A stretch of 15,292 nucleotides of DNA, from contig JASHYZ010000300.1 in the NCBI GenBank assembly GCA_030042795.1, forward strand, positions 1-15,292, written 5' to 3'. Origin of the DNA: Terriglobia bacterium (lineage in GTDB: Bacteria > Acidobacteriota > Terriglobia > UBA7540). Made by a program: the position numbers and the translations under genes. Below, piece by piece: positions 7,758 through 13,264 of the stretch. The notes under the pieces are model-generated. The model worked only from the letters and a program-made list of their open reading frames with translations, was not told where the DNA came from and searched no databases. Within the stretch, counting starts at the first letter, position 1; each line of letters opens with the position of its first letter.

Positions 7758-8458
7758 TGTCTTTTCTCTCCCGGATGCTCGTGTTCACCGCCGGAATCAT
7801 GCGCGCGCGCGTAGTCCTCAAAGCTCGATTGACTGGCGAGCAAATGCAGCATCCGTCTGCGTTCATCAGCATTCATGGGTTGCGCGAACAGCCGCTGCCG
7901 CTCGCGCCCCAATTCTTCCACCCAGTCTTCATAAATGGGCCCGAATTCGCGCTCGAATTGCTTCCGAAGACGCTGCGCCAGTGCCGGACTTTTTCCGTCC
8001 GTGGAGACCGCGATCTGAAAGGCGCCACGGCGGACAACTGCAGGATAGTAAAAGTCGCAGCGCGGAGGATCATCCACCACATTTGCCAAGACGCCTCGGC
8101 GCTGCGCCTCTTTGAATACCATATCATTCAGCACGTTTGAGGAAGTGGCGGCGACTACGAGGAAAGCGCCGTCAAGGTCGGAAGGCGCGAAGGCACGGCT
8201 ATGCCACAGAAGCCTACCCGCATCAGCCCAGGCCTGTACCGCTTCCGTGGCCTGCGGCGCAACCACGATGACGTTAGCTCCTGCCGTCAACAGACCTTCG
8301 ATTTTCGGTGTGCCCACCGCGCCCGCCCCCACCACGAGGCAGACGCGCCCTGTAAGCTTCAGAAAAACCGGAAACAGCGCCGGGCCGCCCGGTCCGCGAC
8401 CGGCAGTACTTGCCGCTCCGTTCGCTTTTACCTGCCCGGGCGCAACGGATTGAGTCAT
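7754..8458 (-). CDS. cysG: Precorrin-2 dehydrogenase / sirohydrochlorin ferrochelatase (CysG N-domain, Met8-like)
   Basis: This protein oxidises precorrin-2 with NAD+ to sirohydrochlorin and probably inserts Fe2+ to give siroheme, as in Met8p and the CysG N-half. A Rossmann NAD site lies near the N-terminus (LVVGAGAVGTPKIEGLL). ANVVDDPPRCDFYYPAVV carries the aspartates used in catalysis and metal chelation in this family. IAVSTDGKSPALAQRLR marks the dimerisation/active-site segment, and a helical tail follows. I chose the ATG at 8458 (234 residues) because AGG lies 6-7 bases upstream. The in-frame TTG at 8464 has no ribosome site. The cysH stop is only 7 bases upstream, and cobA overlaps its stop by 4 bases. 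The last ~20 residues (DSGGEHEHPGEKRQ) are polar and probably disordered. Whether it chelates iron itself or relies on another chelatase cannot be told from sequence. Confidence 0.92.
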   Translation of the reverse strand: MTQSVAPGQVKANGAASTAGRGPGGPALFPVFLKLTGRVCLVVGAGAVGTPKIEGLLTAGANVIVVAPQATEAVQAWADAGRLLWHSRAFAPSDLDGAFLVVAATSSNVLNDMVFKEAQRRGVLANVVDDPPRCDFYYPAVVRRGAFQIAVSTDGKSPALAQRLRKQFEREFGPIYEDWVEELGRERQRLFAQPMNADERRRMLHLLASQSSFEDYARAHDSGGEHEHPGEKRQ

Positions 8459-8465
8459 GGGCAAC

Positions 8466-9287
8466 CTATCCCGCGGCCGTCACCGCTTCCTCCGTAGGAG
8501 CGGAGTCTACACGCGCGTGTAGGCCGCACTCTGTCTTTCCAAATCCTGCCCAACGCCCAGCGCGTGGATCTTCGCCGGGTCGCACAGCACGAGTGCAATG
8601 CGTGCAACCGATGCTGGGGTAGTTCCGGTCATGCAGCGGATTATAGGGAACGTTGTGCGACCGGATGTAAGCCCACACATCGTCGGAGGTCCAATCTGCC
8701 AAAGGATTCAACTTGACCAGTTCGAACCTTATGTCCCACTCAATCTTGAAACTGGCCGCTCGAGCCGCGGTCTGCTCACGCCGGATCGCTGAAACCCAGG
8801 CGGTCATGCGCTGCAGCTTGCTCCTTAGCGGTTCCACTTTGCGCAGAGCGCAGCACCGGTCGGGATCGCGCGCCCAGAGGGCCGGTCCATGGACGCGCTC
8901 CTGCTGCGCTGGCGTTAGTTCCGGATGGCATCGTTCCACCTGGACGCCGTAGCGGCGCTCCACCTTCTCAATGAGTTCGTAAGTCTCCCGAAAGAAGAAA
9001 CCGGTATCGAGCGTGAAGACGCGGAAATTACTTCGAACGCGAGAAGCGAGGTCGATAAGGACCATGCCTTCGGCGCCGAAGGCTGAGGCAATCGCGATAT
9101 CCGGTGAGAACCGGCCAAATCCCCATCGCAACACGTCCTCGGCAGACCAACTCTCCGCCTCCGCCCGAGGAAGACGCAGTGTCGCACCGAAGGCAACATC
9201 TCCTGCACTGTCGAATTCGGAGAGTCCGTCCTGCTGCTGACCGTCCGCAGGGGAAGGCCGCGCAAGACGGCTTTCGAAGCATGCCAT
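8466..9287 (-). CDS. cysH: Adenylylsulfate (APS) reductase, assimilatory, [4Fe-4S] type
   Basis: The enzyme reduces adenylylsulfate (or PAPS) to sulfite using thioredoxin or glutathione. The 273-residue protein belongs to the PAPS-reductase/ATP-pyrophosphatase fold, with IASAFGAEGMVLIDL (P-loop-like) and FTLDTGFFFRETYEL near residues 66-105. It has the paired cysteines C145-C146 (DRCCALRK) and C228/C231 (IGCTHCTR), the four ligands of the [4Fe-4S] cluster. That set marks APS-specific reductases rather than the cluster-less E. coli-type PAPS reductase. The catalytic cysteine is C254 in KTECGLH. The extra N-terminal ~35 residues are variable. GGAGGG about 9 bases upstream of the ATG supports the start and lies inside the end of the preceding reductase gene. 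Its product is the substrate of that upstream enzyme. ATP sulfurylase is not in the window. Confidence 0.94.
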   Translation of the reverse strand: MACFESRLARPSPADGQQQDGLSEFDSAGDVAFGATLRLPRAEAESWSAEDVLRWGFGRFSPDIAIASAFGAEGMVLIDLASRVRSNFRVFTLDTGFFFRETYELIEKVERRYGVQVERCHPELTPAQQERVHGPALWARDPDRCCALRKVEPLRSKLQRMTAWVSAIRREQTAARAASFKIEWDIRFELVKLNPLADWTSDDVWAYIRSHNVPYNPLHDRNYPSIGCTHCTRAVRPGEDPRAGRWAGFGKTECGLHARVDSAPTEEAVTAAG

Positions 9288-9292
9288 ATTGT

Positions 9293-10993
9293 CTATCCCT
9301 CCACGCCATGTGGCACAGGGCCGGGCGAAGGGTCACGCATCACCAGCGGAACCTGCCGGCCGGCCAGAAGTGTTCTTAGTTCCTCGTCACTATGGCGGCT
9401 AAAGAACTGCCGCAAGTTTTCTCCGGCTTCGCGCGTCAATATGTAATCCGCAAGCAGTCGTTCCAACGCATCCGGAACTTCGTGCGCCGCGCAGCGGTAG
9501 CCGATGAGACGGGCAAACGCCTGATGCCTTCCCACCGCGCCGCCGATGCTGAAATAGTAGGCGTCCACTAACTCGCCGTTCAGCTTGATCTTCTTGCCTT
9601 CCAGGCCGACATCCGCAAGCCAGTGTTGCCCGCAGCTATTTGGGCATCCGGTTACGTTCAGCTTCAAGTACTGATCGAACCCCGGTAGACGCTCCTCCAT
9701 CTCTTCCACGAGCCACCGAGCGAATCCCTTGGTTTCGGTGATGGCCAGCTTGCAGAATTCCGTACCGGTGCAAGCTATAGCGCCGCGCCAGAATGGCGAG
9801 CCGCCTGTCTTCAACCCCTCGGCGCCAAGCTCCGCCGCCAGAAGTCTTGCGTTACGCTCGGGAACGTTGGTGATCAGCAGATTCTGCATGGTGGTGGTAC
9901 GCACCTCACCGCGTCCGTAAAGTTCGGCAAGATCGGCCGCGGCGCGAGCCTGCCGTGCAGTCATGCGCCCGCGCAGCACGGCTACGCCCACATAGCACAG
10001 TCCCGGCTGCTTCTGAGCATGGATGCCCACGTGATCGCGATAAACGTCGAGCGGCGGCGTCTCCGGGGCGGCAGGATCAAGCGGAAAACCGATGCGCCCC
10101 TCCAGCTCTCGCAGAAAAGTCTCAGCCGTCCAGTTGTGGCGCATGAAGAGAAACTTCAGCCGCGCGCGCGCGCGATTCTCGCGCAGGCACTCAGCGTCAC
10201 GGAAAATCTCAGCCACGCCGCGCACCACGGGCAGTACCTGCTCCCAACGAACGAAGGCATTCAGGCGCAGCGCGAAGTGGGGTTCCGCGGAGAGCCCCCC
10301 GCCCACGCGAATACTGAAGCCCGTTTCCGGATGCCCGCCGACAGAGCGTGTGATGGCGGTCAATCCGAGATCATTGATCTCCGGGTACGAGCACCACACA
10401 CCGCAGCCCGTGATGCAGATTTTGAACTTGCGGGGCAGATTGTAGAACTCCGTATTGCCGTTGAGCATTTCGTTGGCTTCCAAGGCGAGCGGTGAGGCGT
10501 CGCAGAGCTCGTCGGCGTCAAGGCCGGCCAATGGGCAACCCGTTATGTTGCGCGTGTCATCGCCGCAGGAGCCCATGGTAGTGAGTCCGGCTCTCCACAG
10601 GGTCTCCAGCACATCCGGCAGAGACTCGATGGTGAGCCAGTGAAGCTGGATGTTCTGTCTTACCGTCACGTCGGCTACGCCACGCGCATGGCGCTCCGCC
10701 ACGTCGGCAATCGCCCGGAGCTGATGTGATTGAAGCAAGCCGTTGGGGATGCGAATTCGCGCCATGAAGTACGGTGTGGACCGGCCTTCGCCGGCCTTGC
10801 CGCCCACCGCGCCAGCGCCATCACCCTGCGTGTAAACGCCCCACCAGCGGAAATAAGTTCCGAGCCACTCGGGCGGAATGGAGTTATACCCCTCACGCGC
10901 GAAGCGGCGGATTTCATCGAGGCCTTCCCAGGGGTTCTTTTCGCGTTTCAGGCGCTCCGCCCTCTGCGCCTTCGTCTCTGTGATGGTGTCCAT
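9293..10993 (-). CDS. Ferredoxin-type sulfite (or nitrite) reductase, siroheme/[4Fe-4S]
   Basis: This is a six-electron reductase of the ferredoxin-dependent nitrite/sulfite reductase family. The context favours sulfite to sulfide. The 566-residue protein has the duplicated ferrodoxin-like half-domains: one near FMARIRIPNGLLQSHQLRAIA, the second near PLDVYRDHVGIHAQKQPG. The siroheme-binding segment TVRQNIQLHW is present. The [4Fe-4S]/siroheme bridge cysteines are C408 and C414 (ACTGTEFCKLA) and C450 and C454 (TGCPNSCGQ), the classic C-x5-C...C-x3-C pattern. The N-terminus NPWEGLDEIRRFAREGYNSIP is typical of NirA/SirA-like proteins. It is the first gene of the unit, with cysH starting 5 bases after its stop. 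The ribosome site is weak (GGA 8 bases before the ATG). A hairpin with a U-rich tail ends 12 bases upstream of the start, suggesting attenuation. Nitrite reduction cannot be excluded from sequence, because the family is not cleanly separated. Confidence 0.9.
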   Translation of the reverse strand: MDTITETKAQRAERLKREKNPWEGLDEIRRFAREGYNSIPPEWLGTYFRWWGVYTQGDGAGAVGGKAGEGRSTPYFMARIRIPNGLLQSHQLRAIADVAERHARGVADVTVRQNIQLHWLTIESLPDVLETLWRAGLTTMGSCGDDTRNITGCPLAGLDADELCDASPLALEANEMLNGNTEFYNLPRKFKICITGCGVWCSYPEINDLGLTAITRSVGGHPETGFSIRVGGGLSAEPHFALRLNAFVRWEQVLPVVRGVAEIFRDAECLRENRARARLKFLFMRHNWTAETFLRELEGRIGFPLDPAAPETPPLDVYRDHVGIHAQKQPGLCYVGVAVLRGRMTARQARAAADLAELYGRGEVRTTTMQNLLITNVPERNARLLAAELGAEGLKTGGSPFWRGAIACTGTEFCKLAITETKGFARWLVEEMEERLPGFDQYLKLNVTGCPNSCGQHWLADVGLEGKKIKLNGELVDAYYFSIGGAVGRHQAFARLIGYRCAAHEVPDALERLLADYILTREAGENLRQFFSRHSDEELRTLLAGRQVPLVMRDPSPGPVPHGVEG

Positions 10994-11005
10994 AGTCGGC
11001 GTCCA

Positions 11006-11052
11006 AAATGAAAAAGCCCACTTACCAGACCGCCTGTCTGGCCAGTGGGCTT
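11006..11052 (-). terminator. Intrinsic terminator/attenuator just upstream of the sulfite reductase gene
   Basis: On the minus-strand RNA, AAGCCCACU (11052-11044) pairs with AGUGGGCUU (11022-11014), and inside it CCAGAC (11041-11036) pairs with GUCUGG (11030-11025). The stem is 15 bp with a short internal loop and a 5-base apical loop. It is followed by UUUUUCAUUUU down to about 11006. This is a strong Rho-independent terminator oriented towards the reductase gene, whose ATG is at 10993. The 12 remaining bases leave no room for a promoter, so operon transcripts must read through it. That is the signature of an attenuator. Confidence 0.8.
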
Positions 11053-11112
11053 GGACTCTGCTTAATCCTGCTTAAGGTTACTTAACTAAGCTTTGAGGTC
11101 CTCGCGGCCAGA
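11037..11112 (-). promoter_or_regulatory. Candidate antiterminator pairing in the leader
   Basis: UCUGGCC (11112-11106) in the minus-strand RNA is exactly complementary to GGCCAGA (11043-11037). The latter spans the inner 5' arm of the terminator. Forming this 7-bp helix, extendable by one G-U, would block the inner terminator stem and part of the outer one. Two copies of CTGCTTAA (11058-11065 and 11068-11075 on the plus strand) lie in the loop between. Confidence 0.5.
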
Positions 11113-11149
11113 AGGCGCACTCATGCGACAACAACAAGTGCGACAACAT
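11078..11149 (-). CDS. Possible 23-codon leader peptide upstream of the sulfite reductase
   Basis: An ATG at 11149-11147 opens a 23-codon frame ending at TAA 11080-11078. The peptide is Leu/Ser/His-rich at the start (MLSHLLLSHEC) and has one Cys at residue 11 and one Trp at residue 14. AAGGG abuts the ATG with no spacer, so the ribosome site is poor unless GGAA a few bases earlier serves. The frame spans the sequestering stem and the antiterminator strand, so translation would affect folding. A small leader peptide controlling sulfur genes has precedent in actinobacteria, but this sequence does not match those I know. It could be a chance ORF. Confidence 0.3.
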   Translation of the reverse strand: MLSHLLLSHECAFWPRGPQSLVK

Positions 11150-11159
11150 CCCTTCCGGC
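11107..11159 (-). promoter_or_regulatory. Structured leader stem (candidate anti-antiterminator)
   Basis: In the minus-strand RNA, GCCGGAAGG (11159-11151) pairs with CCUUCUGGC (11115-11107) over 9 bp, including one G-U. Inside it CGCACU (11142-11137) pairs with AGUGCG (11121-11116). The G-U pair works only in the minus-strand transcript, because the plus strand would have an A-C mismatch. This supports the orientation. The 3' arm contains the UCUGGCC segment of the candidate antiterminator, so the two structures exclude each other. Confidence 0.55.
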
Positions 11160-11421
11160 GCTGTACCTTCAACTCAGTGCTCCGCAGTCAAGAAATAGCC
11201 GCAGCTCCCAACTTCGTTGGGGTCACCGCTCTTTAAGAGGATGATCGGTCCGCGGCGAACGGTCCAATAAATTTTTCTTCTCACATCCATTCAGATTTCG
11301 ACCACAAGTTTGCCCTCAAGCCACTTTCTTAAGGACTGAGGGACCCTCAGATTATGTTACCTCCCTGATTATCTCTTGTCACAATCCTTGTCTGTTCAGT
11401 TCTACTATGTCTATTTCCACC
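11160..11421 (-). promoter_or_regulatory. Upstream part of the sulfur-operon leader/promoter region
   Basis: No protein gene is recognised here. I see a hairpin CCCAAC-GAA-GUUGGG (11221-11207 on the minus RNA), the near-palindrome CTCTTTAAGAG (11229-11239), and a perfect 15-base palindrome CTGAGGGACCCTCAG (11336-11350) that could be an operator. I could not find a convincing -35/-10 pair, so the transcription start and the length of the leader are unknown. The segment lacks the GGAGGGA and GGCAACC core of the SAM-I riboswitch. Confidence 0.35.
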
Positions 11422-11606
11422 CTATTGATTTTGAAAGACATTCCCAGTTTGTTCGTCCTGGCTGCCATCCGGCTGCCCGAGGACACCTCGTCGGTCCCCG
11501 CCTGTTGTCAAGGTTTTCATCCGTCCCCCGCTGACTGAGCTCTTTTCTCAAGCTGCTCCCTCATCTCAGCAACAAACGCGCCAAGAGTAAACCCAGCTCT
11601 TTTCAT
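11422..11606 (-). other. Two tiny overlapping ORFs (29 and 32 codons) in the intergenic region
   Basis: The first runs from ATG 11606 to TGA 11519-11517 (MKRAGFTLGAFVAEMREQ..., hydrophobic start then a charged amphipathic helix). AAGGG sits 6-7 bases upstream. The second begins at ATG 11520, overlapping the first stop as ATGA, and ends at TAG 11424-11422 (MKTLTTGGDRRGVLG..., polar, Gly/Gln-rich). GGGGG lies about 4 bases upstream. Ribosome sites and the ATGA overlap favour real genes. The short length, unusual A/T-ending codons and lack of any recognised family argue against. No function is proposed. Confidence 0.2.
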
Positions 11607-11643
11607 TGTTCGCCCTTTTGATGGATTTAGGCCTACCCTGTCA

Positions 11644-11662
11644 CGAGCTGGTTACCGGCTCG
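11644..11662 (-). terminator. Possible terminator hairpin after the GH18 gene
   Basis: CGAGCTGGTTACCGGCTCG is a near-perfect 19-base dyad (8-bp arms with one mismatch or wobble, 3-base loop). It lies 20 bases downstream of the chitinase-like stop at 11682. No U-run follows on the minus strand, so it may be a Rho-independent terminator of weak type or an RNA-stability hairpin. Confidence 0.35.
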
Positions 11663-11681
11663 AAGTCATATACAAGCTCTG

Positions 11682-12824
11682 TCAGTTGTTGCGCTGCATC
11701 GTGGCTCGATACATAGCGCTCAACAAGTCCTGTGAGTGGCCGTCGTAATCGGCATCAAGCGACCACATAAAGGTGCCGCCGAGGCCACGCTTCCACACAG
11801 AATACCACACGCGGTAGTAAGTGGAAAAATAGTCGTCGTAGGTTATGTAGCCCGGGCTGCCATCGATTTTGAGCATATAAGGCACCAGTGAGATCGGATC
11901 ATAAAAGGTTTCCCATCCTTGCTGGTTGATGCGCTGCTTGATGCCCGTCCCGTAATTCATGGAAATCACCGTGCTCCCGCAGTTCGTGCATGAACCCCAG
12001 AGCGCGCTGACGTTCGTGTAGACGTAGCCGTAGAACGGCGTTCCCATGTTCAGCTTCGAGGCCGGCAGACTCAACTGGTTCAGAAAGATGTTGGCTGCCT
12101 CTTCCACACTGCCGCCGGGCTCGCATTCGTACGGCTGGGGATTGTTCGGGTCCGGGAAGATGGCCGAGTTGAGCTGTGCGTCGTCCGTCCACGGTCCCGC
12201 GCAGTCGTACATCATGATGTTGAAGTAATCCAGCAACGGCTCAACGCCCGAGAAGTCATATCCGAGTCCGCCCCAGGGAGGCACGTCCGCGGAGAGCACG
12301 TAAGTTGGGCTCGGAAAGGCAGCGCGCAGCGCCGTAAACAAGTTGAAGAAGGTCTGCCGGTCCGCAATGGTACTGGGATATTCCCAGTCGATGTCCACGC
12401 CGTCGTAGCCATTATGATTGATAAAGGTCTGCAGGTTTCCCACCAGGGTCGTTATAAGGGCCGGATTGACCACAAGAGCTGGGAAGCTGCCGCCGAGAAG
12501 AAGAAGCACTTTCACCCCTGCCGCATGGGCGCTCTCGATCAATTCCGGCTCAAGGAATCCAGTCGGTACCACGAGGGCGCCAGCGGCATTGAAGCTGACA
12601 CCGGCGTGATTGATGTGGGTGAGCTCGTTAAACGGAATCTGGGCCGCACTGTAAGGCGGAGTCTGCGTCCTGCTCCAATAGCCGTAGTCGCCCACCAGTC
12701 GCTTGGGCAGCCGCGTGCCCGGGGGGCCTTCCTGTCCAAATGAGCAGGCGGCTCCGCAACCCAACGCCAAGCCGAGTAGCGTAAGAATCAGAATGCCCAA
12801 CGAAACTCGATCACCGCGATTCAT
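11682..12824 (-). CDS. Secreted GH18 family glycoside hydrolase (chitinase-like)
   Basis: The enzyme probably hydrolyses beta-1,4-N-acetylglucosamine polymers (chitin) outside the cytoplasm. The protein has 380 residues. A signal peptide (LGILILTLLGLALGCGAA, residues 9-26) is followed by a single GH18 barrel starting at RLVGDYGYWSR. The defining DxxDxDxE motif is intact as DGVDIDWE, residues 141-148, with E148 the catalytic acid. Further barrel strands are KVLLLLGGSF, NIMMYDCAG and GTFMWSLDADYDG, the last with the conserved Trp of the substrate floor. No carbohydrate-binding module is seen. GGAGG 7 bases before the ATG supports the start. Cysteines at 23 and 27 do not sit in a good lipobox, so lipid anchoring is doubtful. 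It is followed by 690 bases without a recognised gene and is divergent from ftsK. GH18 also contains endo-N-acetylglucosaminidases and inactive lectins, but the intact catalytic motif argues for an active hydrolase. Confidence 0.9.
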   Translation of the reverse strand: MNRGDRVSLGILILTLLGLALGCGAACSFGQEGPPGTRLPKRLVGDYGYWSRTQTPPYSAAQIPFNELTHINHAGVSFNAAGALVVPTGFLEPELIESAHAAGVKVLLLLGGSFPALVVNPALITTLVGNLQTFINHNGYDGVDIDWEYPSTIADRQTFFNLFTALRAAFPSPTYVLSADVPPWGGLGYDFSGVEPLLDYFNIMMYDCAGPWTDDAQLNSAIFPDPNNPQPYECEPGGSVEEAANIFLNQLSLPASKLNMGTPFYGYVYTNVSALWGSCTNCGSTVISMNYGTGIKQRINQQGWETFYDPISLVPYMLKIDGSPGYITYDDYFSTYYRVWYSVWKRGLGGTFMWSLDADYDGHSQDLLSAMYRATMQRNN

Positions 12825-12868
12825 AATTCAGCCTCCAGGCCGCCGGAGCCCTTTTCCCGGCTGGTTGC

Positions 12869-12897
12869 AATATACTTCAGATCAGCGACACGCACAA
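12869..12897 (-). promoter_or_regulatory. Candidate sigma-70-like promoter of the GH18 gene
   Basis: On the minus strand TTGTGC (12897-12892) and TATATT (12874-12869) are separated by exactly 17 bases, and the -10 lies 45 bases upstream of the ATG. The -10 matches 5 of 6 consensus bases and the -35 only 3 of 6. A small GCCGG/CCGGC hairpin (12842-12861) lies in the resulting 5' leader. Confidence 0.4.
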
Positions 12898-13264
12898 TCG
12901 TTTTACCGAGTCGGATCACCAAGGCCTCCGCAAGAGCCTTCTCACCGTGCCTATTCACTCCTGCGCTGCGCACCCGGAACTGCTCGCCCGCGAAAGCCAG
13001 CTTACGTCCTCCTCACTTTTGCGCACGCTAAGATGCGTACCGGAGAACTCATTTTCGACTTTTCTTCACCATCGGTTTGTGGTAGGGTTTGTGTGGGGAT
13101 CGTTCGCGTCCGGGCTTAAACCGCCAGGTGCCTGGGACGTTGTCGCTAAAGGTTTCCGTGTTAGTCATGATAATCCCGGCGCTCGGGGCCGTGAGTGTGG
13201 CTGCGCGCCTGGAGGGCACGGACACGTAACGGCAACGCAGGGCACGTCAACGCCAGGTGCGCGA
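12898..13264. other. Intergenic region between the divergent GH18 gene and ftsK
   Basis: No credible gene is seen in this stretch of about 370 bases. It contains the palindrome CCAGGTGCCTGG (13124-13135) and a 10-base direct repeat CGCCAGGTGC (13122-13131 and 13251-13260). The second copy lies just before the ftsK start. A TGATAAT near 13165-13172 resembles a -10 element, but no -35 is correctly spaced. The ftsK promoter must be here but I cannot place it. Confidence 0.4.

Noticed and set aside
11160..11280. SAM-I (S-box) riboswitch, suggested by CCTCTTAAAGAGCGGTG on the minus strand upstream of sulfur genes
   Set aside because: Only the first few bases resemble the 5' strand of the S-box. 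The conserved GGAGGGA, GGCAACC and the 3' core are absent. Cobalamin and SAM-II/IV cores are not seen either.
12750..12765. Lipobox in the GH18 signal peptide (C23 or C27)
   Set aside because: The residues before each Cys (ALG and GAA) do not fit the usual L-[AS]-[GA]-C pattern well, so a normal signal peptide is at least as likely.
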